DNA of 64,000 nt. It comes from Helicoverpa zea. Taxonomy: Eukaryota > Arthropoda > Insecta > Lepidoptera > Noctuidae. This document shows positions 12,101 to 27,100 of the stretch, one piece after another; the first letter of the stretch is position 1; every line of letters starts with the position of its first letter. The translations under genes and the position numbers were made by a program. The DNA is taken from assembly GCF_022581195.2 (NCBI RefSeq), contig NC_061456.1, positions 5,830,501 through 5,894,500 on the forward strand, written 5' to 3'. Under the pieces are notes generated by a model. The model did no database searches. It was not told the DNA's origin and saw nothing but the letters and a program-made list of their open reading frames with translations.

Positions 12101-15100
12101 ATACCGCTACGCTACTCTGCACCTTAATTCTAGTGCCGTACAGGTCAAATTTCCCTGAAGCTTGTTGGTGCCGGGGCACCTACCCGCCACCACAGAACCA
12201 ACCCCAGTTACATAATTATCTGAAAGACAAATCATGACTTCATGGCTATTAGAGTCACGTACCTAGCTACTAACAGAACAAACTGTTTCAGTGCAATGTT
12301 TAGGCATGTCTGGGTAACTAGGTACTTACATACAAAGTTTTTACGTTGTTTTTTTAATACAGATGTGCTGACAAAGCACGTTTATGTCTTAGAATGTTTA
12401 ACTGCATCAAGATAGAGAAGAGAATCGTGTCAAGTTCAAATAAAGGCCGGGACTATAAAGCGCCTTATCGCGGCGGATGGACGATGACGTGGAGCGACTT
12501 ATCTACCATACCCTTTATATCCTCTTTTTATTCAAGTTTCTGAAATCTACTCCTTTACGTCGGTATTTTTAAAGTGGGTGTCCTTTACAGAACAAAAATG
12601 TTCAGTGCGTACTACAAGTAGGTACTTAAGTATGCTGTACCAACTAAACTGCTAATCATCATAATTATCTGTTAATATGCTTTTAAATACATGAAATTAC
12701 ACCTGCTTGAAAACACCAGTAGCTTGTTGTTTACTTTCACCAACTTTGTGTTCTGAATAACATGACAATACCATAAACATAGCCCACTAACTACACCAGA
12801 CATACAATAACAGAACAGTTACCTACCTAGTTAGCTATTCTATGTTTATGTGATAATGATAAAACTTATTGTTTCTTCTTCTTGATAAAATGAAATATCT
12901 CTTTTTTTGTAGCTATACATCTTGCTAGCTATTCTTCTCATAAAGTCATTGTACCTATAGGTATCTGTTAGGCTTTCCTTTCACGCTTAATTGATGATCC
13001 GATTCCGATAAAATTTGGGAAAGAGACAGATTACAGCCTAAGAAAAGACGTTAAGTTTTTTTTTGTTTTAAATTTATTACAACTACTAGGTATCTAGACC
13101 AGTTACTTCGGGATAAATACGTGATTTAAACCGTAAAAAGTAGAGTCCTTCATAACATGGAAAGAGGTACCGCGATTACGCTCCTGTGTTACCAATATTG
13201 GTACACTTAACTTAAGTAGGTACCTTTGTCCTAAAACCACTCATTGTGCTCATGATCAAAGTAGGCACTAGAAGCAAGAAATCGGATCCGAACAGATAGG
13301 ATTTTAGCGTAAAGACTGCTTGCTCGTTTCGCTATGAATTTCAGAAATAATTACCCTAGCTTTTTTTTCTTATTAGTTGTCAAGGATGGCATGTAAACAG
13401 TAGGTAGGTGCTGTAAATCACACTAGCATAGGTACCTAATTATTTAGTAAGTACTTATGTATTATGTTTCAAATAAATAAACGTAGGTATTTTACCAATG
13501 GAGGAGGCACGGATTCGTTATGAGCTAGAGTTCAATTAGCATATTCGTAGGCCAGCACCTTCCTAGATGTTGATCAGTACGAGGAGAATCGTAGTTATTT
13601 GTAATAGGTAATTGGAATCTAGACCCAGGTTTTTTGAGAGCACTAACCACAGAAAAGCCTTTTCGAGCATTTTACATATTACCTAGGTACCTACCTAATC
13701 TACATTGGTATCAATCAGATTAGCATACTGCACAAGCAAGGTCTTACAGAAGCAAGTCGTAATCTATGTCACTTCTAATACCCAGTTAAGGCTATTGTAA
13801 TCTGTACTTAGGACAAGAAAGGATTTCGTTATTTTGACACTCACATCATTAAAATAAACTTGTTCCAATCGCTGTCGTGTCCTGTTAGCTTTGCTATATT
13901 CAGGGAGGCTGGACTGTCTTCTCACACGCATTCTTTGCTCCCGCTCCATAGTCATCAGATCAGATTTCTGCGATAACACTAAATAGTGCAATCTATGGAT
14001 TATATCCATTTTTATTTAATTAAGTTTAATGGAAGTTTTTACGATGCCTGATTTTTCTCGTTTAAAATGAAAGCGGTCTTGAAAAAGCAGTATCAAAATT
14101 GTATAGGTATTTTATTTATGAATATTTTCTACAAGTTACTACAAAAGTTTTTTTAAATATAAAAAAATATATAAGTATTTTGAAATTAAACGAAACCAGA
14201 GAATAAATTCCAGTTGAGTGTATAAAATATGTAAAAGGTATTCAGGAAACCGGGCGAAATTGATAGAAACTTAAAATGTATGGGTATCGCGACCGCGAGA
14301 TACCGCCCGCTAGTTAGGGCGGGCGAGGAGTGACTGTGGGCAGGGCGCCGGATGTAGCGTGGCGGCGATCCGACGTAACCCGGCAACCGTTTGCAAACAA
14401 CACGCAATCCTAAGATGCCTAGAGGTATAGTCGCTAGGTAGCTATAAACCTGCTGCCTACTAATGCTTTCATTTATGCGAAATTAAATTGCTTGGAGACT
14501 GATAACAGATATAAACAGAGCCTTCCTATTAACCTACTTGTTTATAAATTAAATATCTACACACCTATTACATATAATTTTATATATTAGTACTTTCCCA
14601 TTGGTTAATTTTCAAATAAAAGCTCTTGGCTAAAATCGAATTTTCCAAACCAGTCTAGAACCTACCTAAAATACAATCATTTAGGAAAAACAAGTTTTTT
14701 CCTACACATAATTTTCAAATAAAATGCCCATCTCAGTGAGAACATGGCAAAGCAATTGCATCCGATTCAGATTCAATGCAATATCGACATTAACATTTCT
14801 CCAGGAAAGTTTAACTACAGCTAAAGTATTCACAAAGCCACACAGTAGATACATAATAGTGACTAATTGTAAGCCCACTGCTGCCAGACAATAGTCTATC
14901 TAAATTACCGGATTGCAATTTGGAAACACCCCAAGGAAGGCATTTCAAGTAGATAAATACAAACATACGGAAGGAAATAATGCCCTAACAATATACTACA
15001 GTATTTCTACTGTTTGTCAGGGTTGAGCTGACAGTTAAATTACCAACTAACACCATCAATATAAGTACCAGAATATAATATCAATAACTAACACTAATAG

Positions 15101-18100
15101 GTATGTAAGTAATGAGTAGAGGGAATATTCCATGTGTATTTATATGACACATCCATATGAAAGGAAACATCTTGTATCATTTACATAACTATTACATTCG
15201 CCAAAGCCGCAAATGAAACAATTGAGGAAAATAACTCTATGAATACTTTATTAGTTGTAAGGCAAAAAAGTACACCTTAGTTACTAGTGTGTCCCATATA
15301 TTAAGACAAATATGTTCTTCGTCAAAAAGACAGTACTCAACTAATCCCTTTAAAATACAACATTCAATAAATAGTGTAAATATTTTATCTGCCAAAATAA
15401 CACTAACAAATCAAAAGATTTCATGGTTTATAAAAGTTGTGCGTACATTTATTTATAATGTTGTAAGTCATCACAGACACAATTGGCGAAGTGATATGTA
15501 CTAAAGTAATATTATGATGAATTTATGAGCAAAAAAATAAATCTTAAGAAGAATTCTAACATGATTTTAGTTTAAAGTTAAATAACAAAAGCATAGCCAT
15601 TAAGTAAATATTTAACCAATGTTTAGACATCCACAACATATTTGAAAACTATGAATAGAGCTAATCATAAAATACATGCAAATGCATCCTCCTAACACTC
15701 ATTATTAAATATTTTATATACAAGGAGGCATTAAATTAATAACACGAGTAAAATAACAATTTTAAATTGCCCAAATATTTTTTAACATTCCAACAACACT
15801 TTATTTAACCAAGCATGTAAACTGACAATTTCTATATTCAATACAAAATCTTACACTATGGAGGGGTAATTGAAAGTGATTAACTAATGGTAACAAACAT
15901 AAGTATTGACAGGAAAGTGCAAGAATTTTAGCATTATCTGACAGTCAGTCAACACCATATTATAGTACTAATTGCTGATTAAGTTATTACTTTAGTTACT
16001 ACCTATTATAAATAATAATATATTAAAATGCCAATAACTTTGTTAACTTGACAGCCTGAACTTATCTTCTTATTGTACTTTTTGTAAATATTAGTTTACA
16101 AAAGTATGACAACAAACATTTATGTAACCAAAAGATTTATGCAACTATCTATGCAACATACACAAAAGCACCACAACTTGAAATTGACAGTATAATTATG
16201 TAACTAAGCGTGATTGATGTCTTTGTAAATGTTCTGGTCCATAGTTTCATGATATTAAGATAAATTATTATCAAACAATATTATGCTAATCTATGAACTT
16301 CATTTCACTAATAAATATTCTATTAATATTATGAATCAGCTATCTTTGATTTACCGTTCAATGTACCAAGTTGACCTAACATAAGAACAGTGTTAATTAG
16401 ATTTTCTGAGTAAATACGCTGATTTGTTTCCATTCTTCTCAGTTTTTGAACAATATATTTGGAGAAGAATTCCAGTTCATTATCATTCCCTTGAACTCTA
16501 GAATAATCTTCTAAACTCCTTTTACGCTTAGCCTCCCGAGGATTTGTCACATTTTCATTTCTGGCTTTTCTTTTTGGTGAGTGATTAGTCTTTTTATCAC
16601 TGCTGCCGCTGTTAACAAATGCCAGATTTAAGTCTTCAGCCAAATCATTAGCTTCTTCTTCATTTAACTGTATTGTCAAATCATCAGGTACTGTTACCAT
16701 GGGTACATGATTTTCAGAAAATATGGGGGAAGGCAGAAAGGACACCCGCTTCCTGACTTTTACAGCAGTACTTTTTGGCTTGGAAGAAGTTGTGTCCTCA
16801 GCCGTTGCTCCTACTGTATGTCTTCTATTAGATTTCTGCGTGTTATGAAGTCGGTTCACTGACTGCTTATTGCTCCAAAAATTGACCTTGATTTTTTGTT
16901 TTGGTTTAGGCTTCTGTTCAACGGGCTTTGGTTTGTTCAAAACAGTGGGAAATTTGTAGCGTATGTTGTCATCTTCATCTTTAGCTTTTTCTGTCTTCTT
17001 TACTTTTGGTGGTTTACCAATGTTGTTGAAGTAATTAGTATTGAGCTTGTATCTTACATTTTCATCATCGGATAGGTAACCATTTTTCTTAGACGAAGAC
17101 TTATCGACTGGTATGGGTTTCATGGTTTTTGTGTTATGATTATTTATTAGTTTTTTAAATAGGTTTATCAACAGTCTGTCTGTGCACCTGAAATGATACA
17201 ATAACAAGGAATTATATATTTATAAATATTGTCAAAATTATAATACACCTTTAAGCCTACATATACTATGCTGGAAAATGGAATATTGGTCAAAGAATGG
17301 GATAAATTCGTGTAGGTAGTGCTTTCCCGCCCAAACATTCAAGAACTTTTATGACGTAAATACAGCTATGTCCGATCTTACTTGAAATTCCATATTGCGA
17401 AACTACTGCTCGTTTACACATGGTTCATCAAATTGACATGACTTTTGAACCGAACATGATAGAATTTGCGTGAAAATAGAGGACAATATTTTGAGGTTAT
17501 GACAATTTAGTTAAGTTTAAATGTGACAATTCAATAACAATATTAATAAAAAGTATTCATATTATCCTTTACACATTAATAGCAGCTAGAACTATAAGAT
17601 TTAATTCACCTCAGCTACAATTTTACCCAAAATAATGTCTCGTCATCATATTAATTTGATAGGCAATTACTATTACATAATCATAATATATCATTCAATA
17701 TATCTTACCTTTATAAAGTTTCATTATTATTCACTAAGTATTCACTCACTGTGTTGGTCACAAAAGTCAAAAATAAATAAATATTATCCACGAATACAAA
17801 CACGACACGCACGATTTGGAGTGTTCATGACGCAAAGCGTTGCCAAGATTATCCGCTAGAGGCGTCACCATCGAGCGCGGGAAAATTATGGAAGCGTTCA
17901 ACATTACAAAGTGGAAACCTTTTCAGTTGCCAAATTATAAGAGACATGTATAACAACAGTTTAATATTTTTCAATTCAATAAGTTTGCCTACATTTCTTC
18001 TGTACCACAAACACTTTTGAACTTCTACACCATTTTTTAATTATCCATCAGAAAAAAGAATTCGGCTATGACTATTCTCGCTCGTACTTACTAGGTACTA

Positions 18101-21100
18101 ATAATTTTATTAGGAAAAAAATAGTACCTATAAAACGAAATAAACGCAATATTTTAAGACATAAGATTCATGAGTAAGTATTAGTAGGTACATAAGAATC
18201 TAGCTAATAAGCAGTCTTTTATTAAAACGCACATTATTTATCTGCCGTCTCATAACCAGTTTTGATAATTACCTATTTTAAAACGCAATAGTACATTGTT
18301 TTTTATTATTTAAACGCTACAAACTACGTATTTAATCTATGAAACTGAAATGATTCTACTTTTCAATGCAGCTTTTTGCCCGACTGTGTGTCTAGTATGG
18401 GGGTACGTAAATGTCAATAGTAGGTATTCAAAAGCTGTATGCTTAGCGCAGCTTCTGAATGGACGTAGCTCTATCTTCATAGGCTACATACCCATCTGGT
18501 TTGTAGACCTTCTAATTTATGAATAAGAAAGGGGTTGTGGTTGTTTTTAGGTATTTGTTGAACACATAAGAACACATCATAAGCTCAAGTTAAAATCTAC
18601 ACCATCTCATACACTGTTTTAATTAAGTATAACACTTACCATATGATTTTTCATCGATATCCAGCCCATCTTGGCACGAAACTTCAGTTTACGTTTAGGG
18701 TTATCCGTGATTAAAGTTTTTTTAAACAACACTATTCCAAATGTCTAATTTCAGTAATATATTCCGATATTTGTTATTAAAGCCAAGGCTTCACGCGACG
18801 CGATTTGGGAGGTTATGACAGTCGACGAGATCTGCTCCCCGACTGAGTGGGAGGCTGTGCGCAATGCGGCAACGCGACTGTCTACGAAACATTAAGCTTT
18901 AACAAAGTGCTCACGTATGCAGAGAAAACAAACATTGCTGCAAAACAAAACTTGAAAAAAATTGTAAAGATGACTCCGACATAGTGCGGATTAAATTCAT
19001 GAAAAGAAAACCTTAGCATTTACGATACCTACATAAGAAAAGCATAGATCTATCTATACGTAGGTAACAGTTTTTTTTTGCTTGAGGTTAATATCTGGAG
19101 TTAGACAAAAGAATATTATTCCATGATATATTTTTTTCATAACTGCGGGAATATTTTGAGGGTATTGATTGATCTTGAAAATGCGAACGTCACTTCGCAT
19201 GTCCCTAGAGCTAGGCGTGCGCACTAGAAACGACGTGTATGAATGGTTTAGGTTACAAGGGTCGTACTCAAAGTTGTCTATTAACTTTAATGAAACGCTT
19301 TGTCTTGAGTGTTTTGCGCATGCATTCCGTAAAGGCAGAAATCATTCGTTAGTAATTATGATCTAGTTTAGTTGGTATCTAAGTATTACTATTGCAATCA
19401 CCTAATAGGTCACTTTGAATTTATGCCAAAAGTTTTAATCTCAGATAAAAACGAATCGCATTTGAATTTCGTAATAGAAATGTTGACGTTGACGTATCAG
19501 TTGATTGGTCGATTGAAATATACTTTCCCGCCAATAGGTAATACACTCAAACTCAGAACGAAGAAGGTAGCCGCGACTCAAGATTGCAAGATTTGTTAAG
19601 TAGGTAGGTATAAAGTTAATATTGTAGTCCTATGATATTATGGTAAATGGTTAATTTCGTGATATATTTTAATTTACCTAAGAGGTGCATTTGCGATAAT
19701 TGATTGAATACAAGTTCATTTATCTAACTCTATCTTTTATTGCATGTAGTTAGGTACAATATTGTAGATGTTTATTGGTTTTAAATGTTGGTAATGAAAA
19801 TATCTTCATAGAAATATATTTAATATATTTACTCTGAAAATCTAATGCAGGTAATATAAAATTCCTGAAAATTTTGAATCTAACACATTTCGTATCACGT
19901 TTCACAAGATTGTGTTATTTTATAGTAATAAAACACACTTACCTGGGCTCTAACGGCCGCTAGATGCAGTTGTGTTGCTCTGTAGTCGTATTTCTTGATG
20001 GAAATGTCCTCCTAAATATTAAAACATTATTTTAATTTACAGTTCACTAGATCACTCAAAACGACGTTCCTAAAATTAAAACAGACCAAAAAGTTGGGAG
20101 TTGACCAAACTGAAGAACTTTTTGAATTTATTCTACTTTCTTTTTTTCATAGTTTTGTAAACGGCCAGTTTACCAGTTACAGTAAGATACTACAACCTCT
20201 TTGGACCAATGTGTAGTGCAAAATATTGCGGCACTTGAAAACACGCCATCTATTGGCGATTTGTATAAATTACGTTGGCTGCTGTCTTCCACAATAATTG
20301 TACGACTCTTCGATTTCTGTGAAGTTCAAAAGGTGTCGCCACTATGTTACTTCATATAATATGTAGATATATATTTTTAAATATAAAATAAGTAGGTACC
20401 TAGTGTAGAAAAAAATATGCTACAAAACAATTATTTTTTATTTACTAATTGGCTTGTTTTGCCGTATAAATTAGGAATGTGCGAGGTATTTGCCGATATT
20501 TATAGAAAGTAGGTAATGTAATAGGTAATGTACGTAGGCATGTTAAAGACCTTAATTAAATAATTAGAGTTTATAAGCATAGCAACAGCTGTGAAGTATT
20601 ACCACTTGTAGCTCCATTGTGTTTATTTTCCAATATCAGGCTGAGCGTGAAATTTTAATGATGTCGAAATCAGGCCGATTTTGTTTTCGCTTCAAAAATG
20701 TTTTCGATTTAACTTTACGGGTGAATTCACTATGGTAGGTTTCACTTTATATTTCCAACTTTGATATTGTTAAGAGAGTTATTACTCATGTGTCGCTGGT
20801 TTGGCCTTTCGTTAACTTATTCAAAGTTGGGCCAAAGGACAAACAAATACAAAACGTAGGTAAGTACCTTCGTATGAAATTGAAAGAAATATTTATTTCA
20901 AATTCGCTGTCCCACATTATTCTAAAATATATAAGTAATACCTAAGTACAGACAGCGAGTGACTTGTTTTTCTATTCCGGTACAGTAGTAGGTACAGAGC
21001 TTTCTGCTTGGTAAATCTACGTCGCGTAGTGCTTTATCTTATAGATATTTTATAAGAAATCTATTTTAGTCTATTCTCTTTTCGTTTTATATTCAACTTA

Positions 21101-24100
21101 GGTAGAGACATACCTACTTTAGGATTGTTTTTGACTTACCTGTAATGGTATACCTACTTTCAAATGTATTTTATTTTACCTGAATTTCATTAACTTTGTT
21201 GTAGAGATTGCTCTCAAGACCCCTGCTTTGATGACGAGCTAGCGAATCGAGGCTGTCCTGTAAAATAAATAATGAATTAATCTGGGATCCAGTGCTTCTA
21301 AGTAACATTGTAGGTACAATGGGATGGGTTGCACCACCAAACCGTAACCAAGCGTGAAGTTGCCACCGATTTGACAATTGAAAATGGCGTCTTCCCAAAA
21401 ACAAAAAAAAGGATGTTTGTATTTTTTTATGTAAATAATGGAGGGCTTAAAAGAACAGGATCAATGTGTTTCAAATAACATTAAAACCTTTTCCTTTTTT
21501 ACTAACTTGTAGTTGTTTTATTTGCAGTTCTAGATCTATGGCGTCTTTCTTAAGCTGTTCATAGTTGACGCGTGCTTGTGCACCCATCCTGTCCAGGAGC
21601 ACCTCTCCACGTAGTATTGGCGGCATGCTTTCCTGTTAACAACATGTAGGTAATTTTATAGGTATCTATTCAAACACATTACGTATAGTGGTAGCAACTC
21701 TACTTATAGAGCGGATAGTCGTACAGGGAAAAGTGGAGCGAACGAGATCGCGCGGCCTATCATCTATGCGCTGGACAGATCAGGTGAAATCCACAGTAGG
21801 TAGCTGCGTGTCAGACTGCGTCAGACAGTCTGCTAACAGAGAGAGAGATGGCGGGAGATCGTAAGAAGAACTGTGTGCGCCTCTAATGTGGACGCCTCAA
21901 CGTGACTACGACCGCTCTGCCAAGAGCGAAGAGAATAGTGGTGAAGTTATAAACGATAGATGGATATAGACTTATATAATAAGTAAGCTTTAGCTTGAAA
22001 TATTTTTACATAGGTCCATAGCTTCATAGGCTCATAGCTTTTAGGTAAAAAGAGGAAATTCATACAATTTCCTTTTTTCATAATGCATTCATAAGTTCCA
22101 ATTAACAATTCAGCAAAGAACCCACCAACAGAGGGATCGAAAAAGAAAACACTTCATTTGTAAAAATCGATCAGCGGTCCCTCTTGCTTCCTACATGCAT
22201 AATTCCTCGTTTTTCTTTCGCCTCTGTCGGACAGAATCTATTAAAACGTAAGTAAGCAATCAATTATGCCAACAGCTCGTGATAAAAAAGAAAAATACAT
22301 AAAGTTAAAATAACAAAGGTCTTCTGAATACTGGCTCCGCTTTTAAATATTATTGCACCTATGTTTAACTAGGTGCACAATAAATTTTGCTAAAATCAAA
22401 ACAGTAAAAATTGTTACGTATGGGTTCACAGATACTCAAAAACAGTTATCGCAATATTAAGACCTAGGTACACCTTTTGGTAAACCAGGTGAGGTATTAT
22501 CGTCTATATGCAATGTGTTTGCACGCAAACTTCTCGTCAGTCAACAAAACCATCGGGCTAAGTTACTGAACACAAACTATGGACGCGTACCACATACCTA
22601 CGTGTGAGTTTAAGCTCGTAATATGTACTTGGCTAAGTACAAGACAATGCAGTTAATGTTCTATAAATTGCATAGTAATTAAGCTAGTGACAATAGACAT
22701 TTCGGAATGCCCGCATTTCGGCGGCGATAAGCTCTGTCGGATGCACTGTCGTCGTCTGTAATCTGTCTTAATTAGACTCGAACTGAACTTTATGGTCGAG
22801 TATATTTTGTATAGATATGACTAGATTTATTTCACTAAAATATAAACCTAATAGTAAATTACCTAAAAGTACATTATGATGCATTGAGATGGATGGAAGT
22901 CAGAAGCATTTATCGTAATCGACGTTTCCGTTTCAGACTCGGTTAAAAATTTTAACTTTGGTGCAACACCAAAATAAGTTACTTCTATTTGCATATATTT
23001 AGCATACATTTGGTTCATTCTATATCTACTTGTATATAGAATATTGCAAAATTTGTGGACCATTTTGGTTTAACGACGAGAAAATCAGTTGTTACGTCTG
23101 TTATAAGGGATGTAGGATAAACCCCGATAAGCTTAAAAGCTGAAGAATGAATGTTTTATGTTTCTTGACATTCGCATGCATATAGGTTTTTCATATAAGT
23201 ACGTATTTAGATCCTCTAAGAATGTTGCTTCGATTGATATTTTCAGAGGTTATTTTTCCTTGTCGATTAATCAAATGAAGTGCTATTAACATTTTCCGTT
23301 TACCATTGGTCCCATTGCTATAAGATTTATTTATTCCAAATAACTCATCGACTTCTTCTTTTTCCTTATTAAGGACACACACAAACTCGAAAATAATAAT
23401 TACTCGTGTCGGTATTTTTGTCTCAGGACGTATTTAGAAAATATGTCCAATATAACTCCCAGAATAAGATAAAGGAAAACTACATAAGTAATGTTTGTAG
23501 TATCGGAAATGCCAAACTATCGAACTAACTACCAACAAACAATATTAAGGTGCCTTCTGTTAGTCTTCAGGGATGTCGCCCCGGAAAGTTCTTAATAAGG
23601 AAATGACCTCATTAATCTACCACACACGTAGGATGCGACAGGGTTTTAAAGATAGGTAGATTTTATAAGTAGTAGTAAGTAATAGAAGCACTAGTAAATA
23701 GGTGAAAACAGTCAAAACGGTGACTTTATTAACTCTTCTAATTAAAACTGAAAAGGTCTGGTCTAATATGCTTATTGCATGAATGCCAAGGAAGGGTTAA
23801 AAAACATGATGAATCATTCGTATTATGAGTCCTAGTAAAATTGTTTTAATTCCTTCAAAAATGCTGATTCTATATCAATTTTCAAATTAAAATACAGATG
23901 GGATTATAATTTAATCGCGTCCGGTTCGAAGTTGTACGATTAATCCCCTAAGCAATTTGAAGTAATCCCTCTCCACTGCGGTTTTGGGTAAGTTCAAACG
24001 ATAAATAAATAATAGAACTTGCTATTGCAGGCTCCTTGAGCCCCACAGGAGATGAACAATACAATTTTGTTGGTTAAATATGCCTAATCCAAATTATAAC

Positions 24101-27100
24101 ATTCTATACCAAAATATTACTTATTGTACTAAAATGTTTGTTTCCTGATAACTGCACTTACTCATAATTTACTTATTAATTCTATTCTATTTATTTTCCC
24201 TAAATGTTGGCAATATTAATAAATTATGTTTAATAATATCATGCAAGCTAATCTATTCCAACACAAACATCACCTAATACGAAATTGGACCTAACAGAAA
24301 AAATGACACCCCACGATGAAATAATTTCAAGAACTGCGGGATCTATTTTACTTTTGACAGCTAAGCGCAACCCTTGTCAATTTCCGTTCCTCTTTACTTA
24401 TTCAAAGTTTACCGCGGGCACGTCCAGGGGTGGGTCATCAGCGTCTGGTGGGTACGGTGGTAGGAAGGTCCTCTTTGGTGGTCGCATCGGGGGCGTGGCG
24501 GTGAGCAGGGTTCGCGCCAAATGCGCCAGGTCAGCCGTGCTGGATACCGCACGGGCTTGCGCGCAGAGAGACTCGTAGCGACGAAGCTGGTTGTTGCTCT
24601 GGTAAAAATAGAAGAAGATAATAAAGTTTTCTTTAAGGTAAACGAAGCTAATTACATATTTAATTATTGATTGTTACTGTTAAGTAAGTAAGTAGGTGAT
24701 AAGTGATACTGCAACACCAATTATGTATACTCCTTCTATTCGCTTATACGGAACTGCTAAATACCAAATTGATGTGATTTTCTAATTAATATAAGCTTGC
24801 GTCTTTTACTATAAGTACCTACTCTACATATTCGGAACCTGCATGGCTTAGAACTAACATCGTAATTTGGCCAGCTGAATATACCAAATAATTGGCAAGC
24901 CCGGAACAACTGTTGTGCAAATCCCGATATAATATCAGCACCGTATTGTGTAAACAGGATATTATAATTGCCTTATTTGAATAAGAAGTGGCCGTTAGCT
25001 ACCTCAGTGTTTACCAGAATTCCTTTAATTGTCTGTTTAGCGTAAGGAATATACGCAATTGTTATATTCTTCGTTGCGATTAAAAATATATTTATTTTGA
25101 CGATTTGTATTTGATTGCTAATAGTGTTTATGTACTTACATGATACAATTTAATTTGCTTTGGTGAGCAGTACAGTTGTAACTTTATGTCAATGACAAAC
25201 ACATAAAAACACAGAAGGCACAACATCGCTATTCGATATAACATTTAATCTCTTACATCTCATGACTACCGACCGCTTTCCCTTGAGGGATAAAAGATAC
25301 AGGGCAATCCACTTTATCCTCGGAAGTTATCTAATGGTTCTATATAATAACTGTCTAAGTTCATCAGTCAGGCCCACTTGTAGCAAGCACTACTGACACA
25401 AGATGGATGACTCAAACTGTCATTTTGATGTGACATGCTATTCACTGAGTTCCCGAATATTCTGTGAACTTTAGGGTTAAGGGCTGTTTTCTATTTAATA
25501 AAATCATCCAACGAGAAATCTGTATTGCTTTGGGTGGTGCTTGCCGTTATAATGTACGAGGACATTTTCATAAGTGTTGAATTTTAATTAACATAATTTT
25601 TAAAAGTAAACAGCACCACATTTCCCCTTAAGTAACGTAAAAGTTATTAAAGTTTGTTTTATAATCGATTGATCGCCAAAAAAGTTAACAAACTTTTAAT
25701 TATCAACATAGGCATTTTGAATTTTCTTCCCCGAAAAACTTTAATGGTTTCTGCAAGCAACGTTCGATCTACCCAAAATCAGTTATTTACCTTATCCGTA
25801 ACAATTTCACCCTCCTGACAAATTGCTTCACTGACTGCCGAGGTAACATCGGTCAGTATCTCTTCCAATTCCTGAAATAAAATAAAAACGGCAAATAAAT
25901 AAACTTCTAAGTAATAGGATCGCTGAATCTACCGAGATTCAATTTAAAAAATCTTGACGTGCTACCTTAGACCTTGTCCAGAAGAAGCGAATTCGTCGCG
26001 AAACGTTTCGCGCGAATTCATTCGCGCGTTATTGAGATACTAGGCACGAATACATCGCGTCCACAAGCATCGCGCGAATTCAAAATACGCGCGTACGTCG
26101 CGTGCATAACGCCAGACCCTCGACTCGCGCATGATTCGCGCGTATTGCGCCCTTTCTGGACAAGCCCTTAATCCTTCATAGCACTACAGTGAATTAAATT
26201 AATTTATTCAACAATAAAATCGGCTTCTGACATCTGAAGCTACGTGAGCGTCAGTTTAATTAAAGCCGGAGTTAGTTGGAGTCTGTGTTCGGAGCTCGAA
26301 GCTCCTTGAACTACGAGTATCGTGCAGGGCTGTCAAACACCACGAATTCGATCTACGTACGAAAACCGACCTATTCGCTGTCACATGTCAATAGCAATTG
26401 TCTTGGGGTTCGACCTACTTCTTTTTCAATTCCATCAGGCAATTTTGTGGTGAGCAGATTTCCGAATTTCAAAACAAAATTGAGCTTCGAGATCCACCAA
26501 ACTTCAACCCTAGTTTGATTAGTGGTGTTTTGTTTCGCCTCGAAGATAGATTCCTGTTGGGTAAAGTTGGATGGGAACGGCACTTACATTATAATACAGT
26601 ATCGAGTTCCGAAACTCGTATTGAATACGTCGTATTATCGAGTACTTACTCGAGTAGTATAATCAAGTGATGAAATGGGAATGCTCAATTTTCGAGACTT
26701 AATTTGATTACCTACCTAAATACCTTCTAATACGTTAAGTGATCGGAAAATTTATAGTAGCATAAAAAGGTTATGTCTTTCAATAAAATGCATAAAATAT
26801 TATTCGTTCTATTGGCTCAGGGGTAAAATTAGGTAAAGTGTATCCAGGAAATGAATCTACCATTTTATGTGATACTTTATAGATAATTTCAATATTGTAA
26901 GTCAGTTAATGCATATTTTATGATTTCGATAAGACTACTTTGACTAACTAATCTATTCTTACTACAGACTGAAATAATTCACATATGTTTGAAAATATGC
27001 ACGTTACAAACAAGGAGCCCATTAGAATTTCTTACTTCAGATGATTCTACACATAATGTTCGTGTTTATTTAGAAACAAAATAGCTAACACTGTTTATTT

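Larger units (their letters stand above)
7737..13844. other. Large intron with small duplications, a hairpin and a possible LTR remnant
   Basis: Contains the tandem duplications at 9,286-9,325 and 9,391-9,480, the perfect hairpin at 10,346-10,408 and a GC-rich possible LTR remnant at about 11,850-12,200, all listed separately. Phases of the flanking exons already match, so no further exon is needed. Confidence 0.65.

Noticed and set aside
24285..24578. Plus-strand frame of 97 codons
   Set aside because: Antisense of the proline-rich F-BAR exon; the Gly/Arg richness mirrors the Pro codons.
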